From the NCBI RefSeq assembly GCF_009733595.1, contig NZ_WOFH01000012.1:186001-250000 (forward strand): DNA of 64,000 nt, in the 5' to 3' direction. The notes beneath the pieces are model-generated. The model did not search any database, had not been told where the DNA came from, and worked only from the letters and a program-made list of their open reading frames with translations. Shown piece after piece: positions 50,059 through 59,422 of the stretch. This DNA comes from Actinomadura litoris. Lineage in GTDB: Bacteria > Actinomycetota > Actinomycetes > Streptosporangiales > Streptosporangiaceae. Numbering within the stretch: the stretch's first letter is position 1; every line of letters starts with the position of its first letter. Position numbers and translations under genes: made by a program.

Positions 50059-50640
50059 TCAGCCCAGGCGCAACAGCCCGCCGGACGGGGTCACCGCGGC
50101 GCGCACCCGCTGGTCGTGGGGCTCCGCGGGCACCTCCGGCAGCAGTTCCCCGTCGTACAGCACGGCCACGGTCAAGATCGCGGGCCCGACACGCGCCAGC
50201 GCGCGGTCGTATGACCCGCCGCCGCGTCCCAGGCGCATGCCCGCGCGGTCGACGGCCACCGCCGGTGCCAGCACCACATCCGCGCTGGCCACGGCCCCGG
50301 GACCGCGTGGAGGCTCGGTCGGTTCGAGGATGCCATGGGGGCCGGGGGCCAGGGAGTCCGGCCCCTCGTAGGACGCCCAGTCCAGGTCGCCGTCCGGCAG
50401 CAGCCTGGGCAGCAGGACGTAGGTGCCGCGCTTCCACAGCGCGAACAGCAGGCCGCGCGTGTCGGGCTCGGAGTCCAGCGACACGTGCGCCGCGACGGTC
50501 CCGGCCATCTCGATCTCGGGTTCCGACAGCAGCGCGTCCCGGATGGACCGTGCCGCGTCGGAGCGCACGTCAGACGACATGGTCGCACGCTTTCCCAGTA
50601 GTTCCGCGCGTAGGCGGGTCTTCGTCACTATGTCGTGCAC
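50059..50640 (-). CDS. 5-formyltetrahydrofolate cyclo-ligase
   Basis: 193 residues from a GTG at 50640 with GAGGA eight bases upstream; an ATG at 50658 would leave only 15 bases to galU. KTRLRAELLGKR (N-terminal basic helix), YEGPDSLAPGPHGILEP, VLAPAVAVDRAGMRLGRGGG and YDRALAR are the family motifs (ATP/folate site). It converts 5-formyl-THF to methenyl-THF. The divergent neighbour is galU, the same arrangement as Rv0992c-Rv0993 in M. tuberculosis by recall. Confidence 0.9.
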   Translation of the reverse strand: MHDIVTKTRLRAELLGKRATMSSDVRSDAARSIRDALLSEPEIEMAGTVAAHVSLDSEPDTRGLLFALWKRGTYVLLPRLLPDGDLDWASYEGPDSLAPGPHGILEPTEPPRGPGAVASADVVLAPAVAVDRAGMRLGRGGGSYDRALARVGPAILTVAVLYDGELLPEVPAEPHDQRVRAAVTPSGGLLRLG

Positions 50641-50658
50641 GCTGTGGTCCTCACGCAT

Positions 50659-50673
50659 GACTAGGGTCTCTAC

Positions 50674-50676
<3 letters not shown>
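50659..50676 (+). promoter_or_regulatory. Probable leaderless promoter of galU
   Basis: TAGGGT (50662-50667) lies six bases before the galU ATG, and there is no Shine-Dalgarno sequence. A TANNNT box at that distance is typical of leaderless actinobacterial transcripts. Confidence 0.5.
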
Positions 50677-51579
<903 letters not shown>

Positions 51580-51657
51580 CCGCGCGGTGACGGACGGCGC
51601 CGCGGCGGTCGGCGTGGGGAGCGCCTGCGACGCGCGGGTACGCGTCACACTGGGGAT

Positions 51658-52872
51658 GTGGGCATGAGATCAGTCGACGAGCATCTGACCGACATCCTCG
51701 GCAGCGTTCCCGTGCTGCCGCCGCTCGACCTGGCGCTGCTGGAGGCGCAGGGGACGGTGCTCGCCGAGCCCGTCTCCGCGCCCGTGCCGCTGCCCCCGTT
51801 CGACAACTCCGCGATGGACGGCTACGCCGTGGTCGCGGCGGATATCGCGGGGGCCTCGGAGGCGGAGCCGGTCGTCCTGCCGGTGGTCGGCGACATCCTG
51901 GCGGGCGATCCCGGGGTGTCGGCGATCCGGCCGGGGCTGACCGCCCGGATCATGACGGGCGCGCCGCTGCCCGCCGGGGCCGACGCGGTGATCCCGGTGG
52001 AGTGGACCGACGGCGGCGCCGCCACGGTGCGGATCTCGCGCCCGGCGCCCGCCGGCAACTACATCCGCCGCGCCGGTGAGGACGTCCTCGCCGGCCAGGT
52101 CGTCGCCGACGAGGGCACCCGGCTGGGCGCGGCGCAGATCGGCATGCTCGCGGCCGTCGGGCGGGCGCGCGTGGTCGTCCGGCCGAGGCCCCGCGTCGTC
52201 GTGCTCTCGACCGGCACCGAACTGCGCGAACCCGGCGAACGCCTCGGCGACGGGCAGATCTGGGAGTCCAACTCGTTCATGCTCACCGCCGCCGTCGTCG
52301 AGGCCGGCGGCGTCGGCTTCCGGCAGGCGACCGTCGAGGACGAGCCGGTGAAGGTGCTGGAGGCCCTGCGCGACCAACTCGTCCGCGCCGACGCGATCGT
52401 CACCTCCGGCGGCGTCTCGATGGGCACCCGGGACGTCGTCAAGGAGGTGCTGACCGGGGTCGGGACCGTGGAGTTCCACAAGGTCCGGATGCGCCCCGGC
52501 AAGCCTCAGGGCTTCGGGCTGTTCGAGGGGACGCCGGTGTTCACGCTCCCCGGCAACCCCGTCAGCGCCTACATCTCCTTCCAGGTCTTCGTCCGGCCCG
52601 CGCTGCGCGCCATGCAGGGGCTGGATCCCGAACCGCTGCCGACGGTCAGCGCCGTCCTCGGGCAGGACGTGCGGTCCCCGGCGGGGATGCGTCACTTCGT
52701 GCGTGGCAGGCTGTCCTACAACCGCGGTTTCTACACCGTCACCCCGGCCGACGTGCAGGGCTCCCACCAGCTCGGCTCGCTCTCCTCCGCGGACGCGTTG
52801 ATCACGCTTCCGGAGGAGGCCGAGGCCATGCCCGCCGGCTCCCACGTCGATGTCATGAGGTTGCCGGCATGA
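51658..52872 (+). CDS. moeA: Molybdopterin molybdenumtransferase
   Basis: 404 residues; the frame opens at a GTG (51658) with an ATG two codons later (51664). FDNSAMDGYAV, IMTGAPLPAGADAVIPVE, RVVVLSTGTEL, IWESNSFML and TSGGVSMGTRDVV, and LPGNPVSAYISFQVF are the MoeA domain I-III motifs. It inserts molybdate into molybdopterin. Its stop overlaps the moaC start by four bases. Cofactor synthesis looks incomplete here (moaA, moaD and moaE are elsewhere). Confidence 0.95.
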   Translation: MGMRSVDEHLTDILGSVPVLPPLDLALLEAQGTVLAEPVSAPVPLPPFDNSAMDGYAVVAADIAGASEAEPVVLPVVGDILAGDPGVSAIRPGLTARIMTGAPLPAGADAVIPVEWTDGGAATVRISRPAPAGNYIRRAGEDVLAGQVVADEGTRLGAAQIGMLAAVGRARVVVRPRPRVVVLSTGTELREPGERLGDGQIWESNSFMLTAAVVEAGGVGFRQATVEDEPVKVLEALRDQLVRADAIVTSGGVSMGTRDVVKEVLTGVGTVEFHKVRMRPGKPQGFGLFEGTPVFTLPGNPVSAYISFQVFVRPALRAMQGLDPEPLPTVSAVLGQDVRSPAGMRHFVRGRLSYNRGFYTVTPADVQGSHQLGSLSSADALITLPEEAEAMPAGSHVDVMRLPA

Positions 52873-53363
52873 GCGCAATGGGCACCGAGTTCACCCACCT
52901 GGACGAGAAGGGCGCGGCCCGCATGGTCGACGTCTCGTCCAAGGACGTCTCCTCCCGCACGGCCACCGCGACGGGCTTCGTCCGGCTGTCCGCCGAGTGC
53001 GTGGCGCTGCTGCGCGCGGGCGACATACCGAAGGGCGACGCCGTCTCGGTGGCGCGCATCGCCGGGATCATGGGCGCCAAGCGCGTCCCCGACCTCGTCC
53101 CGCTGTGCCACCCGATCGCGCTGCACGGCGTGACGGTCGAGCTGACCGTCCAGGACGCGGGCGTCGCGATCACCGCCACCACCCGGACCGCCGACCGCAC
53201 CGGCGTGGAGATGGAGGCGCTGACCTCCGTCACCGTCGCCGCGCTGGCGCTGGTCGACATGGTGAAGGCCGTCGACCCGGCGGCCGTGATCACCGACGTC
53301 CGGGTCGAGGAGAAGACCGGCGGCAAGACCGGCGTCTGGCGCCGCCCCGCCGGACGGGCATGA
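52869..53363 (+). CDS. moaC: Cyclic pyranopterin monophosphate synthase
   Basis: 164 residues. FTHLDEKGAARMVDVSSKDV at the N-terminus, PLCHPIALHGV with the conserved His, and VEMEALTSVTVAALALVDMVK are the MoaC signature; the catalytic Lys is in the late VEEKTGGKTG segment. It performs the second half of the GTP-to-cPMP conversion started by MoaA. ATGA overlap with moeA; mogA follows 23 bases later. Confidence 0.95.
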   Translation: MSAMGTEFTHLDEKGAARMVDVSSKDVSSRTATATGFVRLSAECVALLRAGDIPKGDAVSVARIAGIMGAKRVPDLVPLCHPIALHGVTVELTVQDAGVAITATTRTADRTGVEMEALTSVTVAALALVDMVKAVDPAAVITDVRVEEKTGGKTGVWRRPAGRA

Positions 53364-53386
53364 GGGACCGGCACGGGGGAGGCGCG

Positions 53387-53857
53387 ATGATCCGGGCGAT
53401 GGCGGTCACGGTGTCCAACCGGGCCTCGGCGGGGGTGTACGCCGACAAGTCCGGGCCGGTGCTGGTCGAGATGCTGGAGGACCTCGGCTGCCAGGTGGAC
53501 GGGCCGGTGGTCGTCCCCGACGGGGAGCCCGTCGCCGGCGTCCTGCGGGACGCGGTCGAGGGCGGCTACGACGTCGTCGTGACCTCCGGCGGAACCGGCC
53601 TCACCCCGACCGACCGGACGCCGGAGATGACGCGCCTGGTGATCGAGCGCGAGATCCCGGGCATCGCCGAGGCGATCCGGCTGGAGGGGCGGGAGGCGGT
53701 GCCCGCGGCGATCCTGTCCCGCGGCCTCGCCGGTGTCGCGGGCCGCACCCTGATCGTCAACCTGCCGGGCTCGACCGGCGGCGTCCGCGACGGGATGACC
53801 GTCCTCGGGCGCGTGCTGGAGCACGCCGTCGACCAGATCGCCGGCGGCGACCACTAG
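53387..53857 (+). CDS. mogA: MogA/MoaB family molybdenum cofactor protein
   Basis: 156 residues from an ATG with GGGGGAGG four bases upstream; an ATG at 53360 overlapping the moaC stop is in frame and also possible. AVTVSNRASAGVYADKSGP, VVTSGGTGLTPTDRTPE and VNLPGSTGGVRDG are the MoaB/MogA motifs for adenylation of molybdopterin. Its TAG stop shares a CTAG tetranucleotide with the stop of the convergent DeoR-type gene. Confidence 0.92.
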   Translation: MIRAMAVTVSNRASAGVYADKSGPVLVEMLEDLGCQVDGPVVVPDGEPVAGVLRDAVEGGYDVVVTSGGTGLTPTDRTPEMTRLVIEREIPGIAEAIRLEGREAVPAAILSRGLAGVAGRTLIVNLPGSTGGVRDGMTVLGRVLEHAVDQIAGGDH

Positions 53858-54639
53858 GCGCGGATCACCCGGACGCCGGCCTCCCTGAAGGCGTCGAGGT
53901 CCGCGTCGGGCACGCTGGCGTCGGTCACCAGGACGTCGATCCTGGACGTCTCGCAGATCTTGGCGAACGCGCGGCGGCCGATCTTGGAGCCGTCCGCGAC
54001 GACGATGATCTGGTCGGCGCGCTCGGCCATCAGCCGCCCGACGTCGGCCTCGCCCTCGTTGCGGCAGGTGGCGCCGTGCTCGACGGTCACGCCGTTCACG
54101 CCGAGGATCGCGACGTCCAGCGTCACCTGGTCGAAGATCCCGGTGGCGAGCGGGCCGGTGAGCTCATAGGACTGCGGGCGCGGCACCCCGCCGGTCAGAA
54201 CGATCTTCACATGCGGGCGGACGGCCAGCTCGCTGCCGATGTTGAGCGCGTTCGTCACGATCGTGATCGTGGGTGAGGGGCCCTCGGCGTGCAGGTCGGC
54301 GCGGGTGGCCAGCACCCGGGCGACCTCCGAGGTCGTCGTGCCGCCGTTCAGCCCGATGATCGAGTCGGGCCGGGCGAGTTCGGCGGTCGCCGCCGCGATG
54401 CGCTGCTTCTCCGGGGCGTGCCGCGCGCTCTTGTAGCGCAGCGGCAGGTCATAGCTCACGCTCTGCGCGACGGCGCCGCCCCGGGTGCGGGTGAGCATCT
54501 GCTGCTGGGCGAGCTGGTCGAAGTCGCGGCGGATCGTCGCGGCGGAGACCTCCATCCGCGCGGCGGCCTCCTCGACCGTGAGCCGCCCCTCCTCCGCGAG
54601 CAGACCCAGCAAGGCGTTCCAGCGCTCATGACGGGACAC
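53854..54639 (-). CDS. DeoR/GlpR family sugar-phosphate-responsive regulator
   Basis: 261 residues from a GTG. The N-terminal HTH (EEGRLTVEEAAARMEVSAAT and IRRDFDQLAQQQ, then LTRTRGGAV) and the C-terminal sugar-phosphate-isomerase-like domain (IIGLNGGTTTSEVARVL and VVADGSKIGRRAFA) are the DeoR layout. It is divergent from the amino-sugar operon at 54777 and is almost certainly its repressor, released by a sugar phosphate of that pathway. A candidate operator is at 54724. Confidence 0.9.
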   Translation of the reverse strand: MSRHERWNALLGLLAEEGRLTVEEAAARMEVSAATIRRDFDQLAQQQMLTRTRGGAVAQSVSYDLPLRYKSARHAPEKQRIAAATAELARPDSIIGLNGGTTTSEVARVLATRADLHAEGPSPTITIVTNALNIGSELAVRPHVKIVLTGGVPRPQSYELTGPLATGIFDQVTLDVAILGVNGVTVEHGATCRNEGEADVGRLMAERADQIIVVADGSKIGRRAFAKICETSRIDVLVTDASVPDADLDAFREAGVRVIRA

Positions 54640-54723
54640 GGCGGCCCCCGTTCGCGCGTGCCAGCAGGCGTGACGAGGTCATCCCAGGATTCTAGCGATG
54701 CGCGGACATGGTCCTTTTTGCTC

Positions 54724-54740
54724 TGTTTTGCTATAAAACA
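54724..54740. promoter_or_regulatory. Candidate DeoR-type operator
   Basis: Perfect inverted repeat TGTTTT-GCTAT-AAAACA in an A/T-rich patch of the divergent promoter region. TTTTGCT occurs twice just before and AAGCA twice just after, extending the dyad outward. It overlaps the likely -35/-10 area of the operon starting at 54777. Confidence 0.65.
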
Positions 54741-54776
54741 AGCACTAACAAGCATGAGTGTGCAAGGAGGTCGCCC

Positions 54777-55688
54777 ATGGCGGACATGCCGGACAACACG
54801 GCCGGTGCCCATACCGAGGCCGAGATCGGCTCCCAGCCCGCGCTGTGGCGCCGGGCCGCCGAGTCCGCGCCGGGTCTGGCCCCCGTCCTGCCCCGTCCGG
54901 GCGAGCGCGTCGCGGTGGTGGGCTGCGGGACGTCGTGGTTCATCGCGCAGGCGTACGCGGCGCTGCGCGAGGCCGCCGGGCAGGGCGAGACCGACGCGTT
55001 CGCCGCGTCCGAGATGCCGGACGGGCGCCCCTACGACCGCCTGCTGGCCCTGACCAGGTCGGGGACGACGACCGAGGTCCTGGACGTCCTCGGACGCGTG
55101 CGGGGCGCCGTCCCGACCGTCGCGATCACCGCCGACCCGGCGACGCCCGTCATGACCCTCGCCGACGAGGTCGTCGTGCTCGACTACGCCGACGAGCGGT
55201 CGGTGGTGCAGACGCGCTTCGCCACCACCCAGCTCATGCTGCTGCGCGCCCACCTCGGGCAGGACGTCGCGGACGCGCTCGCGGACGTCGAGCGGGCCCT
55301 CGCCGAGCCGCTCCCGGAGGCCGCCGCCCAGGCCGAGCAGTTCACCTTCCTCGGACGCGGCTGGAGCGTCGGCCTCGCGCACGAGGCGGCGCTCAAGATG
55401 CGCGAGGCCGCCCGGGTCTGGACCGAGTCGTACCCCGCCATGGAGTACCGGCACGGCCCGATCAGCATCACCGGCCCCGGACGCGTCGCCTGGATGCTCG
55501 GCGACCCGCCCGCCGGGCTGGCCGCCCAGGTGGGCGGCGTCGGCGGCACGATGATCACGAGCGGGCTGGACCCGCTCGCCGACCTCGTCCGCGTCCAGCG
55601 GCTGGCCGTGCGGCTCGCCCGCGCCCAGGGCGCCGACCCCGATGCGCCCCGCAACCTGACCCGCTCGGTCATCCTGGACGCGTCGTGA
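54777..55688 (+). CDS. SIS-domain amino-sugar-phosphate isomerase/deaminase (AgaS-like)
   Basis: 303 residues from an ATG with AAGGAGG six bases upstream. Two SIS domains: VVGCGTSWFIAQAYAAL and LTRSGTTTEVLDVL in the first, FLGRGWSVGLAHEAALKMRE and AMEYRHGP in the second, as in the isomerase half of GlmS and in AgaS. Together with the deacetylase, kinase and aldolase downstream it probably converts galactosamine-6-phosphate to tagatose-6-phosphate plus ammonia. Its stop overlaps the next GTG (GTGA). Confidence 0.85.
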   Translation: MADMPDNTAGAHTEAEIGSQPALWRRAAESAPGLAPVLPRPGERVAVVGCGTSWFIAQAYAALREAAGQGETDAFAASEMPDGRPYDRLLALTRSGTTTEVLDVLGRVRGAVPTVAITADPATPVMTLADEVVVLDYADERSVVQTRFATTQLMLLRAHLGQDVADALADVERALAEPLPEAAAQAEQFTFLGRGWSVGLAHEAALKMREAARVWTESYPAMEYRHGPISITGPGRVAWMLGDPPAGLAAQVGGVGGTMITSGLDPLADLVRVQRLAVRLARAQGADPDAPRNLTRSVILDAS

Positions 55689-56830
55689 CCGTCCTGCGCG
55701 ACGCGCGTCTCGTGCTGCCCGGCGGTGTCCGGCGCGGTGACCTGCACATCCGGGACGCCCGCATCGTCCCGGAACCCGCGTCGCCGAGCGTAGCGGGCGG
55801 CTCCGACACCGCACCGTCCGAAGTGATCGACCTGGGCGGGCGGTACGTCGTGCCCGGGTTCGTCGACATGCACGTCCACGGCGGCGCGGGCGCGTCCTAC
55901 CAGGCCGGGACGGCGGAGGACGCGCGCCGGGCGGCGGCCTTCCACCTCGCCGCCGGGACGACCACCACGATCGCGAGCCTGGTCACCGGCGACCCGCGCG
56001 AACTCGCCGACGCGGTCGCGGCGCTGGCCGACCTCGCCGCCGACGGGGTGCTCGCGGGCGTCCACCTCGAAGGCCCCTACCTCGCGCGGGAGCGGTGCGG
56101 CGCGCACGACCCCGCGCTGCTCAGGCCCCCCGACCTCGACGAGTTCCGGAGGCTGGCCGAACTCGGACGCGGCCACCTCCGCATGATCACGGTGGCGCCG
56201 GAGCTGCCGGGCGCGCTCGACCTCGTCCGCGCGGCGGGGGACGCGGGCGTGATCGCCGCCGTCGGGCACACCGAGGCGCCGGGCGCGATCGCCCGCGCGG
56301 CGTTCGACGCGGGCGCCCGCGTGGCGACGCACCTGTTCAACGCCATGCGCCCGCTGCACCACCGCGAGGGCGGTCCGATCGCCGCCGCGCTGACCGACCC
56401 CCGGGTCACCGTCGAGCTGATCAACGACGGCGTGCACGTGGAGCCCGCCGTCGCGCGGCTCGCCTTCGACGCGGCGGGCCCCGGCCGGGTCGCGCTGATC
56501 ACCGACGCGATGGCGGCGGCCGGGATGGGCGACGGCGACTACCGGCTCGGCGTGATGGACGTCCAGGTCCGCGGCGGCCGCGCGACGCTCGCGGGCGGGT
56601 CGTCGATCGCGGGCAGCACGATCACGATGGCGGACGGCTTCCGCCGCGCGGTCACCGAGGTCGGCCTGCCGATCGAGCGGGCCGCCGAGGCCGCCGCGCT
56701 GACCCCGGCGCGGGCCCTCGGCATCGACGCGCGCGTCGGGTCCCTGGAGCCCGGCAAGGACGCGGACCTCCTCGTCCTGGACGACGACCTGACCGTGTCC
56801 AGGGTGATGAAGGGCGGCCGCTGGCTGTGA
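55685..56830 (+). CDS. nagA: N-acetylglucosamine/galactosamine-6-phosphate deacetylase
   Basis: 381 residues from a GTG. FVDMHVHGGAGASYQAG, GVHLEGPYLARERCGAH (metal Glu), AVGHTEAP, RVATHLFNAMRPLHHREGG and ALITDAMAAAGM are the NagA/AgaA amidohydrolase motifs; all metal and substrate ligands I can recall are present. It removes acetate from the 6-phosphorylated amino sugar. From sequence alone GlcNAc and GalNAc cannot be separated; the downstream kinase and class II aldolase favour the GalNAc/tagatose route. GTGA overlaps on both sides. Confidence 0.9.
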   Translation: MTVLRDARLVLPGGVRRGDLHIRDARIVPEPASPSVAGGSDTAPSEVIDLGGRYVVPGFVDMHVHGGAGASYQAGTAEDARRAAAFHLAAGTTTTIASLVTGDPRELADAVAALADLAADGVLAGVHLEGPYLARERCGAHDPALLRPPDLDEFRRLAELGRGHLRMITVAPELPGALDLVRAAGDAGVIAAVGHTEAPGAIARAAFDAGARVATHLFNAMRPLHHREGGPIAAALTDPRVTVELINDGVHVEPAVARLAFDAAGPGRVALITDAMAAAGMGDGDYRLGVMDVQVRGGRATLAGGSSIAGSTITMADGFRRAVTEVGLPIERAAEAAALTPARALGIDARVGSLEPGKDADLLVLDDDLTVSRVMKGGRWL

Positions 56831-57738
56831 TCCTCACGGTCACGCTGAATCTCGCATGGGACGTCACCTACGAGGTGCCGTCCGTGACGTGGGGCGGGTC
56901 CAACCGCGTGGGCGCGGTGCGGGAGCGGGCGGGCGGCAAGGGCGTCAACGTCGCCCGGGTGGCCGCCGCGCTCGGCGAGGACGTCCTGGCCATCGGTCTC
57001 GCCGGGGGAGTGACGGGCGACCTCGTCCGCGCGGACCTGGACGCGGTTGGCCTTCCGCATGCGTTCCGCCCCGTCCAGGGGACGTCCCGGCGCACCCTGA
57101 CGGTCGTCACTCCCGAGCAGACAACGGTCTTCAACGAGACGGGCCCGGAAATCTCCCTAGGGGAGTGGGAGGCGTTCCAAGAGCACTACAGGGAACGTCT
57201 CCGCCGAGCGGAGGTGATCGTCCTCTCGGGCAGCCTCCCGCCAGGCGTCCCCCGCGACGCCTACGCCACGCTGACGGCCCTCGCGGCGGGCCGTCCGGTG
57301 ATCCTCGACGCGGACGGCGACGCGCTCTCCCTGGGCGTCTCAGCGGGTCCCGCGGTCGTGAAACCCAACGCGGACGAACTCCGCCGCGCCACCGGGCGCG
57401 GGCCCGTCCCCGGCGCCCGCGCGCTACGGAACGCGGGCGCGAACGCCGTACTGGTGTCACTCGGCCATGAAGGTCTCCTGGCCGTGACCCCGGACGGTGC
57501 CTGGCAGGCGAGACCGCCGGCGCCCATGGCGGGCAACCCCACCGGCGCCGGGGACGCGGCGGTGGCCGCCACCGCACGTGCCCTGATCTCCTCCACCCCC
57601 TGGCCCGCCCTCCTGCGGGACGCGGTCGCGCTGTCGGCCGCCGCGGTGCGCGCACCCGTCGCGGGCGACTTCGACGCCGCCGCCTACGCCCGCCTCCTCC
57701 CCGAGATCGCCATAGAAGGACTCCCATGCCCCTCGTAG
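56827..57738 (+). CDS. 1-phosphofructokinase/tagatose-6-phosphate kinase (PfkB family)
   Basis: 303 residues from a GTG overlapping the nagA stop. TLNLAWDVTYEV, AGGKGVNVARVAAALG (substrate loop), VLSGSLPPGVP, KPNADELRRATG and NPTGAGDAAVAA (catalytic Asp in GAGD) identify a PfkB kinase of the LacC/FruK branch. In this operon the expected reaction is tagatose-6-phosphate to tagatose-1,6-bisphosphate. Its end overlaps the aldolase start by 13 bases. Confidence 0.88.
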   Translation: MILTVTLNLAWDVTYEVPSVTWGGSNRVGAVRERAGGKGVNVARVAAALGEDVLAIGLAGGVTGDLVRADLDAVGLPHAFRPVQGTSRRTLTVVTPEQTTVFNETGPEISLGEWEAFQEHYRERLRRAEVIVLSGSLPPGVPRDAYATLTALAAGRPVILDADGDALSLGVSAGPAVVKPNADELRRATGRGPVPGARALRNAGANAVLVSLGHEGLLAVTPDGAWQARPPAPMAGNPTGAGDAAVAATARALISSTPWPALLRDAVALSAAAVRAPVAGDFDAAAYARLLPEIAIEGLPCPS

Positions 57739-58565
57739 GAACCGGCGACATCCTGAAGGCCGAGCGCGGCACGGGCGCGTTCAACGTCGTCATGCTGGAG
57801 CATGCCACCGCCATCGTCGCGGGGGCGGAGGCCGCCGGGACGCCCGTCGTCCTCCAGATCAGCGAGAACTGCGTGCGGTACCACGGCGCCGCGGCCCCGA
57901 TCATCGCCGCCGCGCTCGCGACCGCCAGCGCCGCCGCCGTGCCCGTGGCGGTCCATCTCGACCACGCGACGTCCGTCGACCTCGTCCACGAGGCGGTCGG
58001 GCTGGGCGTCGGGTCGGTGATGTTCGACGCGTCCACCCTTCCCTACGCCGACAACGTCGCCGCCACCGCCGAGGTCGCCGCCTGGTGCCACGCCCGCGGG
58101 GTCTTCGTGGAGGCCGAACTCGGCGAGGTGGGCGGCAAGGACGGCGTGCACGCCCCGGGGGCCCGCACCGACCCCGCCGAAGCCGCCGCCTACGTGTCCG
58201 CCACCGACGTGGACGCGCTCGCCGTCGCCGTCGGCACCTCGCACGCCATGCTCACCCGCGACGCCGTCCTCGATCTGGACCTGATCGCCGAACTGCGTGC
58301 CGCCGTGCCCGTCCCGCTCGTCCTGCACGGCTCCTCGGGCGTGCCGGACGCGACGCTCGCCGCCGCCGTCCGGCACGGCATGGCGAAGATCAATATCGCC
58401 ACCCACCTCAACGCGGTCCTCACCGCCGAGGTCAGACGGGCGCTGGACGCCGCCCCGGCGCTCGTCGACCCCCGCAAATACCTGAAACCCGCCCGAAACG
58501 CCGTCTCCGCTGAGGTGGCCCGGCTCCTCGACGTGCTGGGCGGCGGAATTCTCGGTGACAATTGA
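57726..58565 (+). CDS. Class II tagatose/fructose-bisphosphate aldolase (GatY/KbaY-like)
   Basis: 279 residues. AFNVVMLEHATAIVAGAEAA, VAVHLDHATSVDLVHEAV (catalytic Asp and zinc His), VEAELGEVGGKDG, GTSHAM, LVLHGSSGVPD (zinc His) and KINIATHLN are the full class II aldolase set. It would split tagatose-1,6-bisphosphate into DHAP and glyceraldehyde-3-phosphate, closing the pathway. The ATG lies inside the end of the kinase gene with GAAGGA upstream. No sugar transporter is encoded in the operon. Confidence 0.9.
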   Translation: MPLVGTGDILKAERGTGAFNVVMLEHATAIVAGAEAAGTPVVLQISENCVRYHGAAAPIIAAALATASAAAVPVAVHLDHATSVDLVHEAVGLGVGSVMFDASTLPYADNVAATAEVAAWCHARGVFVEAELGEVGGKDGVHAPGARTDPAEAAAYVSATDVDALAVAVGTSHAMLTRDAVLDLDLIAELRAAVPVPLVLHGSSGVPDATLAAAVRHGMAKINIATHLNAVLTAEVRRALDAAPALVDPRKYLKPARNAVSAEVARLLDVLGGGILGDN

Positions 58566-58593
58566 TGGCGTCCACCCCCGCTACCAGGGAATC

Positions 58594-59235
58594 ATGGGAA
58601 CCGTGGAACGCTTGCGGGGATGGCCGGTCACCCTGACCGAGGGCCCTGTCGGGCTGCGCCCGCTGCGGCACCGCGACGCCGCCACCTGGCGCGACCTGCG
58701 GGTCCGCAACGCCGACTGGCTCCGCCCCTGGGAGCCCACCAACCCCGAGACGCCGCTGTTCCGCAGCGGCCTCGGCCCCTACGTCAGCATGGTCCACACC
58801 ATGCGCCGCGAGGCCCGCCAGGGCCTCGCCCTCCCCTGGGTCGTCACCCACGAGGACCACTTCGCGGGCCAGCTCACGATCGGCGCGATCGTCTGGGGCT
58901 CGGCCCGCTCCGCCCAGATCGGCTACTGGGTCGACCGCCAGGTCGCCGGGCGCGGGGTCATTCCCACCGCCGTCGCCCTCGCCGTCGACCACTGTTTCTT
59001 CACCGTCGGGCTCCACCGGGTCGAGGCGAATATCCGCCCGGAGAACACCGCCAGCCGCCGCGTCGTCGAGAAACTCGGATTCCGGGAAGAGGGAATTCGG
59101 CGCCGCCATCTGCACATCGACGGCGCGTGGCGCGACCACATCTGCTACGCCCTCACCGTCGAGGACGTGCCCGGTGGCCTGCGCGCCCGCTGGCTCGCCG
59201 GACGCAAGCAGGCCTTTCCCCGCTCGACCTCATGA
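58594..59235 (+). CDS. GNAT family N-acetyltransferase, RimJ/RimL type
   Basis: 213 residues from an ATG at 58594 with AGGGA upstream; the frame is open earlier across the aldolase stop. LRPLRHRDAATWRDLRVRNA, AQIGYWVDRQVAGRGVIPTA (acetyl-CoA loop) and VEANIRPENTASRRVVEKLG with FREEGIRRRHLHIDGAWRDH are the RimJ/RimL motifs. It acetylates protein N-termini or small amines. In M. tuberculosis the homologous rimJ follows moeA directly; here the amino-sugar operon lies between. Confidence 0.9.
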   Translation: MGTVERLRGWPVTLTEGPVGLRPLRHRDAATWRDLRVRNADWLRPWEPTNPETPLFRSGLGPYVSMVHTMRREARQGLALPWVVTHEDHFAGQLTIGAIVWGSARSAQIGYWVDRQVAGRGVIPTAVALAVDHCFFTVGLHRVEANIRPENTASRRVVEKLGFREEGIRRRHLHIDGAWRDHICYALTVEDVPGGLRARWLAGRKQAFPRSTS

Positions 59236-59422
59236 CGCCGGGCTGACTTTCCGCCCGTAAGAATCCTGCGATCGAGAAGGCTCGGCAAACGGAGAGTAAC
59301 GGCGGCATCGATCTCGCGACACACCGCCCCTTATGCTCGTCAACCTCTGACACCGGCTCGTACCGTGCGGGGCGTGACCCTGCTCCCATTGCACGTTCGC
59401 GCGCCGAAAGTCGGCTCGCCGG

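Noticed and set aside
54758-55684. Upstream extension of the nagA frame
   Set aside because: It overlaps the SIS-domain gene in another frame and is Arg-rich; the GTG at 55685 with GTGA overlap is the natural start.
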